IMG/VR virus record: IMGVR_UViG_3300048930_001427
Location: 1-41,681 of that record
Source of the DNA: a virus
DNA: 41,681 bases
Direction: 5' to 3' (one strand)
Shown: positions 1-8,230 of the stretch, one piece after another
How positions within the stretch are numbered: position 1 is the first letter of the stretch
How the letters are laid out: each line of letters begins with the position of its first letter
The notes under the pieces: generated by a model
What the model was told of the DNA's origin: nothing
Seen by the model: only the letters and a program-made list of their open reading frames with translations
Database searches by the model: none
Translations under genes and position numbers: made by a program

Positions 1-504
1 ATGAAGATGACGAAACTCGACATCGACCGAGAAGTCGCCGTGCTGCAAAGCATGACGACGAATGAACTCGTCGAACGCTACGCCCAGGTGTTCGGCGAAG
101 AAACGCGGACCAGGCACAAGCCGTATCTGCTGCGCCGGATCGCCTGGCGTATCCAGGCCATCGCCGAGGGCGACTTGAGCGTCCGCGCCCGACGCCGCGC
201 GGCCGAGCTGGCCAACGACGCTGACGTGCGGAAGACGCCGCCCAAGACCATGCCCCTGCCGGCCAAGACCGGTCCAACGATCAAAGCCGACATGCCGGCC
301 TCGACCGATTCCCGTCTGCCGGCCACGGGCACGGCGATCGTCCGCAAGTACAAAGGCCGCACCATCCAGGTCGTCGTGCTGCCGGACGGTTTCGAATACG
401 GCGGCACGCGGTACAAGTCCCTATCGGCCGTCGCCAAGGCCATCACCGGCTCGCATTGCAACGGCTATCGATTCTTCAAGCTGGAGGCGACGACCAATGA
501 GTAA
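1..504 (+). CDS. DUF2924 family protein
   Basis: A 167-aa basic protein. Its N-terminal half (about residues 10-75) has the DUF2924 signature: a leucine-rich helix, then an F-G-E-x-T-R-T stretch, then RRIAWRIQA, then R-A-R-R-R-A-A-E-L-A. The C-terminal part (about 108-160) ends in a compact segment with a GGTRYKSLSAVAKAITG core, resembling the small DUF2924-associated domain. Members are known as neighbours of large serine recombinases in mobile elements. Their biochemical role is unknown. The stop overlaps the recombinase start by 8 bases, so the two are translationally coupled. The ATG is the first base of the window, so an upstream extension cannot be excluded, although the homology begins close to this start. 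Confidence 0.85.
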   Translation: MKMTKLDIDREVAVLQSMTTNELVERYAQVFGEETRTRHKPYLLRRIAWRIQAIAEGDLSVRARRRAAELANDADVRKTPPKTMPLPAKTGPTIKADMPASTDSRLPATGTAIVRKYKGRTIQVVVLPDGFEYGGTRYKSLSAVAKAITGSHCNGYRFFKLEATTNE

Positions 505-2068
505 ACGAACATCCGAGAAAAAGCAGCCAAAGGCCGTGGTCCGTTGTGCGGTCTACACCCGCAAATCGAACGAGGAAGGTCTTGACCAGGATTTCAACAC
601 GCTGGACGCCCAGCGCGAATCCGCCGAGGCGTATATCACCAGCCAGAAGACCGAAGGCTGGACATGCCTGCCCGACCAATACGACGACGGCGGATTCACC
701 GGCGGCAACATGGATCGGCCGGCGCTTCGCCGTCTGATGGCGGACATCGAAGCGGGCAAAGTCGACGTGGTAATCGTCTACAAGGTCGACCGCCTCAGCC
801 GATCGCTGCTCGACTTCGCCAAGATCATGGAGGTGTTCGACAAATTCAACGTCGCGTTCGTTTCCGTGACCCAGCAATTCAATACCTCGACGCCGATGGG
901 CCGGTTGGTGCTGAACGTGCTTTTGTCGTTCGCCCAGTTCGAGCGCGAGATCATCGGCGAACGCATCCGCGACAAGATCGCCGCCCAGCGCCGCAAGGGC
1001 AAGTGGGCCGGCGGCTATCCCGTCCTGGGTTACGACGTCGACCGCACCAACCGCAGCCCCAAGTTGATCGTCAACGCGGACGAGGCGGCACGGGTGCGGG
1101 CCATCTTCAATCTGTACCTCGAACTCGGTTCGTTGTTGCGGGTCGCCGAAGAGCTGCAAAACCGAGGATGGACGAACAAGCACTGGATCACGAAGAAGGG
1201 CGGCACGAAAGGCGGCCGCCCGTTCGAGAACGGAAGCGTCTATTGCATACTGACCAACCCGATCTACATCGGCAAGGTCAAACACAAGACCGACCTGTAC
1301 GACGGCGAGCACGAAGCGATCATCACGCCCGAACTGTTCCAGAAAGTCCAGCGGCAACTCCAGCACAACGGACGCACCGGCGGCGCTCGGCTTCGCAACC
1401 GCTACGGCGCGCTCCTGCGGGGTCTGCTCTTCTGTAAAGCCTGCGGGCGGACGATGGTCCACACGTTCACGAGCCGCGGGCAGAGGCGATACCGCTACTA
1501 CACTTGCACACACGCGATTCACGGCGGCCGCCACAAGTGTCCGTCAGGTTCCTTGCCCGCCGCCGAAATCGAACAGGTTGTCGTCGAGCAGATTCGCTGC
1601 ATTGGCAAAGACCCGTCCCTGCGCGACGACGTGTTCCAACAGGCCCAAGCTCATATCGACGGTGAGGTCGATGAACTGAAGACGCAACAGAAACAGCTTC
1701 AACGCGAGTTGAATTGGCACCATGCCGAGATTCGCAAGCTCGCCGTCGACAGCCAGGCCGACTCCGCGACTACCGCTCGCATCGCCGACCTGCACGAAGA
1801 GATCGCCCGCGTTGAGGGCCGTCTGGCGGATCTGCGAACTCAGATTGAAGACGCCGCCAGCGGACGCCTCGAACAGAACGACGTCGATGCCGCGTTCGCC
1901 GACTTCGATAACGTCTGGAGCACGCTTAGCCCACGTGAGCAAGCGGATGTGTTGTCGCTGTTGATCGCCAGCGTCGAATTCGACTCGGAGGCCGGTACTA
2001 TTTCCGTTTCCTTCCACAACGCCGGCATCAAGGCGCTGGCACAAACCAAACTCGGAGACGCCGCATGA
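497..2068 (+). CDS. Large serine recombinase (integrase)
   Basis: A 523-aa site-specific recombinase. The N-terminal resolvase domain (about residues 15-165) shows YTRKS with the candidate nucleophile Ser24, the L-D-A-Q-R-E motif and VDRLSRS. A recombinase domain follows (about 165-290, with GYPVLGYDVD), then a zinc ribbon (about 312-350, C-x2-C ... C ... C). A coiled coil lies at about 390-460, as in phiC31-type integrases. Such enzymes integrate or excise DNA between short attP and attB sites through a Ser-DNA covalent intermediate. It is the obvious candidate integrase of this element. It overlaps DUF2924 upstream and an HTH gene downstream (ATGA), so it sits in a three-gene operon. The domains appear complete. 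Confidence 0.95.
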   Translation: MSKRTSEKKQPKAVVRCAVYTRKSNEEGLDQDFNTLDAQRESAEAYITSQKTEGWTCLPDQYDDGGFTGGNMDRPALRRLMADIEAGKVDVVIVYKVDRLSRSLLDFAKIMEVFDKFNVAFVSVTQQFNTSTPMGRLVLNVLLSFAQFEREIIGERIRDKIAAQRRKGKWAGGYPVLGYDVDRTNRSPKLIVNADEAARVRAIFNLYLELGSLLRVAEELQNRGWTNKHWITKKGGTKGGRPFENGSVYCILTNPIYIGKVKHKTDLYDGEHEAIITPELFQKVQRQLQHNGRTGGARLRNRYGALLRGLLFCKACGRTMVHTFTSRGQRRYRYYTCTHAIHGGRHKCPSGSLPAAEIEQVVVEQIRCIGKDPSLRDDVFQQAQAHIDGEVDELKTQQKQLQRELNWHHAEIRKLAVDSQADSATTARIADLHEEIARVEGRLADLRTQIEDAASGRLEQNDVDAAFADFDNVWSTLSPREQADVLSLLIASVEFDSEAGTISVSFHNAGIKALAQTKLGDAA

Positions 2069-2472
2069 TCACGATTACCAAGCAGGTCCACTTCACCCGC
2101 GGCGGTGCTGGCCGCCGCAAGATGAGCACCACGCCGCCGAAACCCAAGGTCGAGCGGAAGCCGCGCATCCCGCACATCGCGAAACTGATGGCACTGGCGA
2201 TTCGGTACGACAAACTCCTACGCGACGGAACCGTGGCCGACACGGTGGAACTGGCCGAACTCTGTCACGTCTCACAGCCCCGCATCACGCAGATTCTGAA
2301 CCTCAACCACCTGGCCCCCGACATCCAGGAAGACCTGCTCCACCTGCCGGCTGTCGCCACGGGCCGCGACCCCATCCACGAACAGATGCTTCGCCCCATA
2401 AAGGCCGAAATCAGTTGGGAAAAGCAACGCGAGATGTGGTCGAACATTGAGCCGCAACTAGCTGCCAGTTAA
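2065..2472 (+). CDS. Small HTH protein downstream of the recombinase
   Basis: A 135-aa protein that starts inside the recombinase stop codon (ATGA overlap). The first 35 residues are basic and proline-rich. Residues about 58-80 form a convincing helix-turn-helix (V-E-L-A-E-L-C-H-V-S-Q-P-R-I-T-Q-I-L), similar to the KorB/ParB-type HTH. A second possible start is an ATG at 2122. Its position suggests control of the recombinase operon or a recombination directionality role. Neither is demonstrated. The HTH itself is clear from sequence; the exact family is not recognised. Confidence 0.7.
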   Translation: MITITKQVHFTRGGAGRRKMSTTPPKPKVERKPRIPHIAKLMALAIRYDKLLRDGTVADTVELAELCHVSQPRITQILNLNHLAPDIQEDLLHLPAVATGRDPIHEQMLRPIKAEISWEKQREMWSNIEPQLAAS

Positions 2473-2903
2473 TGTCTTACAACATTCTTGGAAAATCCGT
2501 CGGGGAAGGGATTGCATGCTAGCACTCGCGGGCTAAGATATGCCGAGAAGTACACAGATGAACAGTATTTCGTCTTTCCGGTGCCGGGACTGCCGGGCTC
2601 CGGGGAAAACGCGGCTCACCCCGATCTAACGCCGCACAGCCAACTTGAAGATCGACTGCCCGTTGGCAACGTGGCCCGCTCTATCGGGTCCGCGTGGCGG
2701 TAACCAGCAACTCCACTGCGTCCTCCGTTCGAACCCGTGGTCTCGCGTCGGCGAAACCAGCGGTCGTGCGCGAGCCGTTGCGCCAACGTCGGCCGGTCAT
2801 CGAGTCCGCTTTCGCGTATTGCCGTCTGCTGATGGATTGTGGCGACGCTCCCCAAGAGAAGGAAACGAAATGATGTGATGTGCAGCTTGCTGGAGACCCA
2901 CCG
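2473..2903. other. 431-bp intergenic region without a supported gene
   Basis: No open frame here has convincing protein character. Short frames on both strands are rich in R, S, P and G and have no ribosome-binding site. The stretch at about 2480-2495 (CAACATTCTTGGAA) closely resembles one at 23190-23203 (CAACATTCTCGGAA) just upstream of the element repeated at 5850 and 23202. A purine-rich AAGGAAACG precedes a two-codon ATG ATG TGA mini-frame at about 2870. The region could hold the promoter of the next operon or an attachment site for the recombinase. Nothing in the sequence settles this. Confidence 0.4.
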
Positions 2904-4094
2904 ATGGCCATGCACTATGACCCCCGAACCCTGTTGAAAAAGATTGCCGTCCCGTTGATGCACGAGTTCTTCCAGCGCCGAGGAGAACTGCTCGAACTGC
3001 CGTGGGACGAGCTGATTGCGAAACGCCAAGTCGCGCCCGTCTACGAGGCTTGGCAACGTCTGCCGGACGCACGCCGCCGGCAGGTGCAGACGATTCTGCA
3101 AGACCTGCTCGAATTGGCCGACGACCGTGGCATGAAGGTCTTTGCCGAGGAGGTGCGAGCGAAGTCGCCCGACCGCGTGTGGGAATTCATTTCCTGCCGC
3201 AGCCGCTTGAACAAGGCGATGTGGTTCTTTCTCAACTTCCCTGAGTCGTTCGAACGGGCGGCGTTATTCGCCCGCGCCGATGCGCTCTCATCCGGCCGCT
3301 ACGCGGTGCGCCGCAACAGTCTGCCCAAGACGCCGATCGACGTGACGTCGGACACGACACGATCATTGGAGTCGGCGCTGCGGGACTACTACTGGCCAAA
3401 CGAAATGCGTGGCAACCACTGCCACGTCGAACACTACACGCGGTCGGGCGGCAACGAGTACTTCTTCGCCTACCTGGACGATTGGCCCGACACGCGGTTG
3501 GTCTTCGAGGATAACGGCGAACTAGGACCGAAATCGGAGCTCTACGCCTTCTCGATCCTGTTCGTTTTCTGCCCGCACGACGGATCGCTCGAGCTCGTCG
3601 CCAAGGGCGGGCCCGACGTGCATTACCCGCTGCAACAAGCCTTCTGCAAATCGGTGTTTGACTTGCAAATCGAACCGGCTGACCCGCTGCGGCCCGAGTA
3701 TCGGCTGCAGCACGTACTGAATCCGGAGTTCACGTATCCGACAGAAACCAGCGACGGCGTCGCCCGCGTGCGGCTGACTCGCATCCGCCTGGCGACCAAC
3801 TCGAACACGTTCCCTGTCGTCGCCTTCGACCTGAAGTTTCGCGCAAGCGTCACCCGCACGCAGTGGCTCGACATCATCCACCGCGACATCGAGGCCCACG
3901 GCCTGCGGTTGAACCAGGTCGTGGTGCAGCAGGCGACGTTTCAATTGATCTTCCTGAAGAACGGCTTCGCGCGAGCCAAGACGATGACGTTCACGGTCAA
4001 CGCTCCAAGCTTGTGCAACCTGAAAATGAAGCCGGACGAAGACCGCGAAATCGGCGAGCGTTGCCTCAAGCTATGGAGGATGGTCGATGAGTGA
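2904..4094 (+). CDS. Unrecognised protein A of a two-gene module
   Basis: A 396-aa protein from the ATG at 2904, chosen because a GGAG lies 8 nt upstream. An in-frame GTG at 2880 lacks one. The N-terminal third is helical. The middle contains His/Cys clusters (around CRSRLNKAMWFF and NHCHVEHY). The C-terminal half looks like a beta-rich fold, with regularly alternating hydrophobic residues. No signal peptide or membrane segment is visible. No family motif was recognised, so no function is proposed. It overlaps the next gene by 8 bp, which suggests a co-translated pair. Its position between the integration module and the sigma factor is typical of accessory cargo. Confidence 0.75.
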   Translation: MAMHYDPRTLLKKIAVPLMHEFFQRRGELLELPWDELIAKRQVAPVYEAWQRLPDARRRQVQTILQDLLELADDRGMKVFAEEVRAKSPDRVWEFISCRSRLNKAMWFFLNFPESFERAALFARADALSSGRYAVRRNSLPKTPIDVTSDTTRSLESALRDYYWPNEMRGNHCHVEHYTRSGGNEYFFAYLDDWPDTRLVFEDNGELGPKSELYAFSILFVFCPHDGSLELVAKGGPDVHYPLQQAFCKSVFDLQIEPADPLRPEYRLQHVLNPEFTYPTETSDGVARVRLTRIRLATNSNTFPVVAFDLKFRASVTRTQWLDIIHRDIEAHGLRLNQVVVQQATFQLIFLKNGFARAKTMTFTVNAPSLCNLKMKPDEDREIGERCLKLWRMVDE

Positions 4095-5067
4095 TCCCTT
4101 GTCGTTTATTTGGCCGCACTGCGATTCGGCCGAACCGTTGTTTTCCGAACACGCGCTGACACCGTGGTCACGCGGCGCTTTCGGTGATCTCGTCGCCGCC
4201 GGGTTCCTGTGTCCGGCGAACAACTCCGATTCCGTGGTGTGCCCGTCGTGCGGCGATCACGTGGAAGAAGTGCTGTTGACGGACGGTCCCGATGGCTTGT
4301 CCGAGTTCTCGATCTATTGCCCGGCGTCATTGCGAGTGAAGGTACAGCCACTGCTACTGCGCCAGTGGACGATCGATTTCGATGTGCTGACGCAGGCCGT
4401 CGCGGCATCGTTGTCGTTGGGTGGGCTTTGCACTGCTCTCGCACCTGGACGCCTGTGGCGATTGGGCCGCACCAAGTGGCAAGGCGCGTCACGCGACGTG
4501 CTGTTCGCGCGTGGCTTGAATTGGCCCGACGGCCGCGCGCTGGCCAGTCAGATCGCCCACACGACGCGTCCGATCGTGTTTGTCGCCGATAGGTTTCCTG
4601 CCGCGGATATTTGGCCGGGCCGAGTTCCGTCGGTGATCGCGATGTCACAGGTGGCCACTTCGCGTGGCGGGCAGATCGAAATCGACCACGACGCGGTGCT
4701 GGCCGTGATCCTCGAAGTTGACAGCGACCGCGCGGCGGACTCATCGGCCACGATCGACGCAGGCCAACTCAAGGTGATGATCCGCCAACAAGTGAAAGCC
4801 GAAGAAAGGTCACAGCTCACGGACGACATTCTCGTGGCGGCATATCGCCAGGAGGGATCAGTGCGGAAGGCGGCAACGTTCCTGTCGAAGCAGACCGGCC
4901 AGTTGGTCACGAAAGACAAAGTGCAATCGGCCGTCGCCCGTGCCGGCGGCGCTGATGCCGTGGCTCGGGACGGCGACAGCGGTTCCGTCGTGCGTACTGT
5001 CGCGTCGCAACGCCGCGACAGGTCGAAAAAAATCTTGCGAAAGCCTGAACTCGTGGAGGACCAATAG
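4087..5067 (+). CDS. Unrecognised protein B of a two-gene module, zinc-finger and HTH-like
   Basis: A 326-aa protein. Cys42, Cys52, Cys55 and Cys78 could bind zinc near the N-terminus. The centre has two alternating hydrophobic strands (R-P-I-V-F-V-A-D-R and V-I-A-M-S-Q-V). Residues about 246-285 look like a helix-turn-helix (AAYRQEGSVRKAATFLSK ... VTKDKVQSAVAR). The last 40 residues are basic. The start overlaps protein A by 8 bp. The C-terminal HTH suggests DNA binding, perhaps as the regulatory or targeting partner of protein A, but this is inference. The family was not recognised. A mobile-element-borne defence or regulatory pair is one possibility. Confidence 0.75.
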   Translation: MSDPLSFIWPHCDSAEPLFSEHALTPWSRGAFGDLVAAGFLCPANNSDSVVCPSCGDHVEEVLLTDGPDGLSEFSIYCPASLRVKVQPLLLRQWTIDFDVLTQAVAASLSLGGLCTALAPGRLWRLGRTKWQGASRDVLFARGLNWPDGRALASQIAHTTRPIVFVADRFPAADIWPGRVPSVIAMSQVATSRGGQIEIDHDAVLAVILEVDSDRAADSSATIDAGQLKVMIRQQVKAEERSQLTDDILVAAYRQEGSVRKAATFLSKQTGQLVTKDKVQSAVARAGGADAVARDGDSGSVVRTVASQRRDRSKKILRKPELVEDQ

Positions 5068-5260
5068 CTTACGTCGTCGATTGCGCTGCCCGCCAAGCGT
5101 GTGCTGAACGCGACAAACGCGACAGCGCGGGGGCCGGGTGAGGCCGTGAGGGCCGACACCTGGGAACCGCAAGTCGCGTCGGTGTGATCCGCGGTGGCGC
5201 ACCGCGGCACGGCGCGCTCGGAACTTCGTCAGGTCGCCACCTCCGGTCTCGGAGGTAGCG
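5068..5260 (+). promoter_or_regulatory. Structured leader of the sigma-factor gene with mutually exclusive hairpins
   Basis: This 193-bp gap contains three pairing options read directly from sequence. First, CCGCGGTG (5189-5196) pairs perfectly with CACCGCGG (5200-5207) around a 3-nt loop. Second, ACCTCCG (5239-5245) pairs with CGGAGGT (5250-5256), which buries the Shine-Dalgarno GGAGG located 5 nt before the sigma-factor ATG. Third, GGTGGCG (5193-5199) can pair with CGCCACC (5235-5241). The third pairing would break the first hairpin and remove part of the strand that hides the ribosome-binding site. That is the logic of a translational switch. No known riboswitch class was recognised. Confidence 0.45.
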
Positions 5261-5851
5261 ATGAACGAGTACGACGTCCAGCAACTGGTCCACAACGAGT
5301 ACGCCAAGACATCGATTCGCGTGAAGGCGCGGCAACTCTGCCGGCGGGCCGACTTCAATCGGTCGGAACGCGAGGATGTCGAGCAGGATCTGTGGTTGCA
5401 CCTGCTCACGCAAGCCCAGAACTTCGACTCCGAGCGTAGCGCGCTCAACACCTTCATCGACCGCATGGTCAACAGCGCGGCGGCCCATCTCGTCCGCCGG
5501 CGCGAGAGCGATATGCGGGCGGACGGCTTTCGCACACACTCGCTCGATGCATCCCCGCGTGGCAAGGACCAACACAAGAAGTCACTGCGATCCTCTCTTT
5601 CTCCCGACGACGGCACTCGCCGTTCGTTCACCATTCCCAAGAGCGATCTGGACGAGTTCGAGAACCGCGAGGCACTCGAGTTCGCTTTGGCCTCGATGCC
5701 CGACGGGGTTCGCAACCTTTGCTCGCGGGTGATGGGGGGCGAATCACCGACGGCACTGGCCCGCGAACTGGGCATCTCCCGCCGCCGCGTTCGCCGAATG
5801 CTCGACGAGGCTCGCGAGCATCTGGAGCGCGCCGGTTTCGGCGAAGAGTGA
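5261..5851 (+). CDS. Sigma-70 family RNA polymerase sigma factor, ECF-like
   Basis: A 196-aa protein with the two-domain layout of small sigma factors. Region 2 lies at about residues 10-75 (D-V-E-Q-D-L-W-L-H-L-L ... L-N-T-F-I-D-R-M-V). An acidic/basic linker follows. Region 4 lies at about 130-185, with an HTH (SPTALARELGISRRRVRRML). Such factors redirect host RNA polymerase. In a phage this would switch on a specific gene set. An element repeated at 5850-5905 and 23202-23255 is a candidate target, because one copy begins at the end of this gene. The start ATG has GGAGG 5 nt upstream, inside a potential hairpin. Confidence 0.75.
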   Translation: MNEYDVQQLVHNEYAKTSIRVKARQLCRRADFNRSEREDVEQDLWLHLLTQAQNFDSERSALNTFIDRMVNSAAAHLVRRRESDMRADGFRTHSLDASPRGKDQHKKSLRSSLSPDDGTRRSFTIPKSDLDEFENREALEFALASMPDGVRNLCSRVMGGESPTALARELGISRRRVRRMLDEAREHLERAGFGEE

Positions 5852-5905
5852 ATTTTTTCGCGCGAGGGCGGACATCTCGCCCTCGCGCTGCATATGTAAC
5901 CAAAC
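5850..5905 (+). promoter_or_regulatory. Repeated intergenic element, copy 1 (candidate phage promoter)
   Basis: GGACATCTCG...TGCATATGTAAC at 5870-5900 matches 23221-23251 with only 3 mismatches in 31 nt. Weaker similarity (GAATTYTTTC) extends about 20 nt upstream in both copies. Both copies lie in intergenic DNA, 25-45 nt upstream of the start of a plus-strand gene. The spacing of GGACAT and TATGTAAC is compatible with the two boxes of a promoter, but that reading is inference. Confidence 0.5.
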
Positions 5906-5926
5906 ATGGCAACGAAAGGATCACCA

Positions 5927-6739
5927 ATGCAAACGACACTGGAATCGACTTCCTTCCTGATTCGCGAACGGGCCGAGACCTATCACGCTCGGGCGGGCGA
6001 ATTCCTCTCCAGCCATCTCTTGGCAGATTTCCGCAGGTGTCCGCTGCTCTATCACCGCAAGCGCTGCGGGTTGGTGCCCGATGAAGATCGGCCGGCGTAT
6101 CTCGTGGGCCGGGCAGCCCACACGGTGATCCTCGAAGGCACGGAAGCCTTCCGCCGGTCGTATGCCGTCGGCGCGCCGGTCAATCCCAAGACCGGCCAGC
6201 CGTTCGGCTCTTCTACAAAAGCCTGGGCCGAATGGGCCGAGGCACAGGTCGGCAAGGACGTGCTGACCGACGCGCAACACGACCTGGTCATGCACATGGC
6301 CGACAGCGTGAAGGCTCACGCTTTGGCACAGGAACTCTTGTCCGACGGTGTCGCGGAAGGTGTGGTGCGAGCCGACTACTGCGACAAGCCGTGCCAAATC
6401 CGCATGGATTGGCTGAATCCACACCAAGCGCTTTGCGATCTGAAGACGGTCGACAACCTCGAGTATTTCGAGAGCGACGCCCGACGATACGGCTACTGCC
6501 ATCAATTGGCGTTCTACGTTGCGGTGCTCGGCCAACGCATCGGCCTGCGGATGCCGGCCTTCTTCATCGCCGTCGAAAAGCGCGAGCCGTATCGCACCGG
6601 CGTTTGGCGCGTAACCGACGACGTGCTCGATCACGCGACACGGGAGAACGAAGCGGCGATCCGGCGGCTGCACCAATACGAGGCCAGCGGGATTTGGCCG
6701 AGCGGTTACGAAGACCAGCGATTCTTTGACTACCTGTAA
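5927..6739 (+). CDS. PD-(D/E)XK exonuclease, exodeoxyribonuclease VIII-like
   Basis: A 270-aa protein of the RecE-like PDDEXK family (DUF3799 type). The N-terminus has the characteristic L-x-D-F-R-R-C-P-x-L-Y-H-R-K and G-R-A-A-H. The core shows R-M-D-W (about 160) followed by C-D-L-K-T (about 170-174), the D and D-x-K metal-binding residues. Q-L-A-F-Y, which serves as the downstream Q-x3-Y motif, comes at about 194. It would resect double-stranded DNA to make 3' ends for annealing by the recombinase encoded next. The ATG at 5927 is preferred over the one at 5906 because AAAGGA lies 6 nt upstream of it. Confidence 0.88.
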   Translation: MQTTLESTSFLIRERAETYHARAGEFLSSHLLADFRRCPLLYHRKRCGLVPDEDRPAYLVGRAAHTVILEGTEAFRRSYAVGAPVNPKTGQPFGSSTKAWAEWAEAQVGKDVLTDAQHDLVMHMADSVKAHALAQELLSDGVAEGVVRADYCDKPCQIRMDWLNPHQALCDLKTVDNLEYFESDARRYGYCHQLAFYVAVLGQRIGLRMPAFFIAVEKREPYRTGVWRVTDDVLDHATRENEAAIRRLHQYEASGIWPSGYEDQRFFDYL

Positions 6740-6828
6740 GCCGGCGACGGGCGGTTGGTGTTAGCGGGGGTGACCGAGTCGGCTGCCTTCCGTCCGTCGC
6801 CAAGTTTTCAACCACAAGGAAATGACAC

Positions 6829-7629
6829 ATGGGAATGATGCAAACGATTCAACGCGGAAAGAAACCTGTACCACCGAGGATTCTGCTATTCGGCCAGGAA
6901 GGCGTCGGCAAGAGTTCGCTCGCTTCGCAAGCGCCGAAGGCCATTTTCATTCCGACCGAAGACGGCCTCGGCCAAATCGACTGCCATCAGTTTCCGCTCG
7001 CCCAGTCGTTCGACGACGTGATGGCGGCATTGTCAGCGCTTTACTCCGAAAAGCACGACTACCAGACCGTCGTCGTCGATTCGGCCGACTGGCTGGAACG
7101 CCTGGTGTGGGATCGCACCTGCCAAGAATTCGGGGCGCGGTGCATCGAGAAAGTTGACGGCGGTTACGGCAAGGGTTACACGCATGCGCTTACGCATTGG
7201 CGCAAGTTCCTGGAAGGACTGATCGCCCTACACACACAGCGGGAGATGATGGTCATTCTGGTCGCACACGCCAAGGTCGAACGGTTCGAAGACCCCGAGT
7301 CGACGGCTTACGACCGCTATTCGCCGCGTCTGCACAAACATGCTTGCGCCTTGCTCACTGAGTGGGTGGACGCGGTGCTGTTTGCCACGCGACGGATTCG
7401 CGTCGAGACCGAAGAGGCGGGTTTCAACCGCGAGCGTGGCGTCGCACACGCGGTCGGCAAGGACGGCGGTGAACGCATTCTGCGTACAGTCGGCGGACCC
7501 GCCTGCGTCGCCAAGAACCGCTTCAACCTGCCGGCCGAATTGCCTCTCGATTGGCAAACCTTGTTCAACGGAATCGTCAACGGCTCGACCAACAATCAAC
7601 ATCAAACAGGAGAAAAGAGCAATGGCTGA
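6829..7629 (+). CDS. Sak4-like AAA ATPase (phage RecA-like recombination protein)
   Basis: A 266-aa nucleotide-binding protein of the AAA_24/Sak4 group. Walker A is G22-Q-E-G-V-G-K-S-S30. A Walker B-like strand (V-V-V-D-S-A-D) lies at about 80-87. The E-K-V-D-G-G-Y-G-K-G and V-A-H-A-K blocks are family hallmarks. Sak4 proteins are known to be minimal RecA-fold proteins that cooperate with an SSB in phage single-strand annealing. The gene is flanked by the PDDEXK exonuclease and a DUF669 gene, the usual trio. The C-terminal 8 bp overlap the DUF669 start. Another in-frame ATG three codons in (6838) is possible. Confidence 0.9.
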   Translation: MGMMQTIQRGKKPVPPRILLFGQEGVGKSSLASQAPKAIFIPTEDGLGQIDCHQFPLAQSFDDVMAALSALYSEKHDYQTVVVDSADWLERLVWDRTCQEFGARCIEKVDGGYGKGYTHALTHWRKFLEGLIALHTQREMMVILVAHAKVERFEDPESTAYDRYSPRLHKHACALLTEWVDAVLFATRRIRVETEEAGFNRERGVAHAVGKDGGERILRTVGGPACVAKNRFNLPAELPLDWQTLFNGIVNGSTNNQHQTGEKSNG

Positions 7630-8098
7630 CCTACGTGGATTCGATGCGAACGAAGTGGAACCGAGCGTCGGGTTCGATCCGATCCCGGCCGGCAACTACG
7701 AAGTCGTGCTTGTCGGCAGCGAAATGAAGGACACGAAGACCGGCGACGGCCAGTACCTGCAACTGGAATTCGAAGTGATCGCCGGCGAGTACAAAGGCCG
7801 AAAGCTGTGGGACCGGCTGACGTTGCAGCACAGCAACTCGCTGACGGTCAAGATCGCGCGCGGGAAGTTGTCGAGTCTGTGCCGCGCGTGCGGCGTGATG
7901 CAGCCGAAGGATTCGTGCGAGCTGCACAACCTGCCGATCACGGCCAAGGTGCGGGTCAAGCGGCGCAAGGACATCGACGAACTATCCAACGAGATCGCCG
8001 CCTACGAGAAGCGCGAAGCGGCAACCGGGAAGCCGGTTCAAGCCGCGAGCGATACGCCTCCGTGGCGGCGTCAGTCCCGCGAGGAAGTTCCGTTCTGA
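7622..8098 (+). CDS. DUF669 family protein, putative ssDNA-binding partner of Sak4
   Basis: A 158-aa protein beginning at the ATG at 7622, with AGGAG 11 nt upstream. Residues 15-70 match the DUF669 pattern: I-P-A-G-N-Y-E-V-V-L ... T-K-T-G-D-G-Q-Y-L-Q-L-E-F-E-V ... G-R-K-L-W-D-R-L-T-L. The C-terminus is low complexity and ends in E-E-V-P-F. Acidic-aromatic tails of this type occur in SSB proteins, which supports a single-strand-binding role, although DUF669 function is not firmly established. The gene overlaps the ATPase gene and completes the recombination trio. Confidence 0.85.
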   Translation: MADLRGFDANEVEPSVGFDPIPAGNYEVVLVGSEMKDTKTGDGQYLQLEFEVIAGEYKGRKLWDRLTLQHSNSLTVKIARGKLSSLCRACGVMQPKDSCELHNLPITAKVRVKRRKDIDELSNEIAAYEKREAATGKPVQAASDTPPWRRQSREEVPF

Positions 8099-8115
8099 TT
8101 GTTTTCAGCCCGGCG

Positions 8116-8189
8116 GAAGCGGATACGCCAATAGGTAGAGCGGTCCCGACAAGGAGACGCCGTGCGGGTTCGAATCCCGCTCCGCTTCT
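8116..8189 (+). tRNA. Degenerate tRNA-like sequence
   Basis: The acceptor stem AAGCGGA (8117-8123) pairs perfectly with TCCGCTT (8181-8187) and can extend by G8116-C8188. The T arm GCGGG-TTCGAAT-CCCGC (8164-8180) is perfect. U8, A14, G18G19 and A21 equivalents are present in AATAGGTAGAG. The 5' strand of the D stem (CGCC instead of a GCTC type) does not pair. The anticodon arm is one base short, needs a bulge to fold, and lacks a usable seven-base loop, so no anticodon can be assigned. It may be a decayed phage tRNA or an attachment-site remnant. A T-rich run follows. Confidence 0.4.
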
Positions 8190-8230
8190 TTTTCATTGCA
8201 CGAAATGAGTTGTAACGGCAAACAGCAACC

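Noticed and set aside
476-1534. Minus-strand open frame of 352 codons
   Set aside because: Lies wholly opposite the serine recombinase, whose motifs are clear. High GC makes antisense frames open.
2488-2878. Short plus-strand frames of 71 and 77 codons in the first large gap
   Set aside because: No ribosome-binding site and no protein-like patterning. Low-complexity R/S/G/P content.
4858-5907. Minus-strand open frame of 349 codons across the sigma factor
   Set aside because: Opposite a recognised sigma factor and its structured leader. No start signal, composition typical of antisense.
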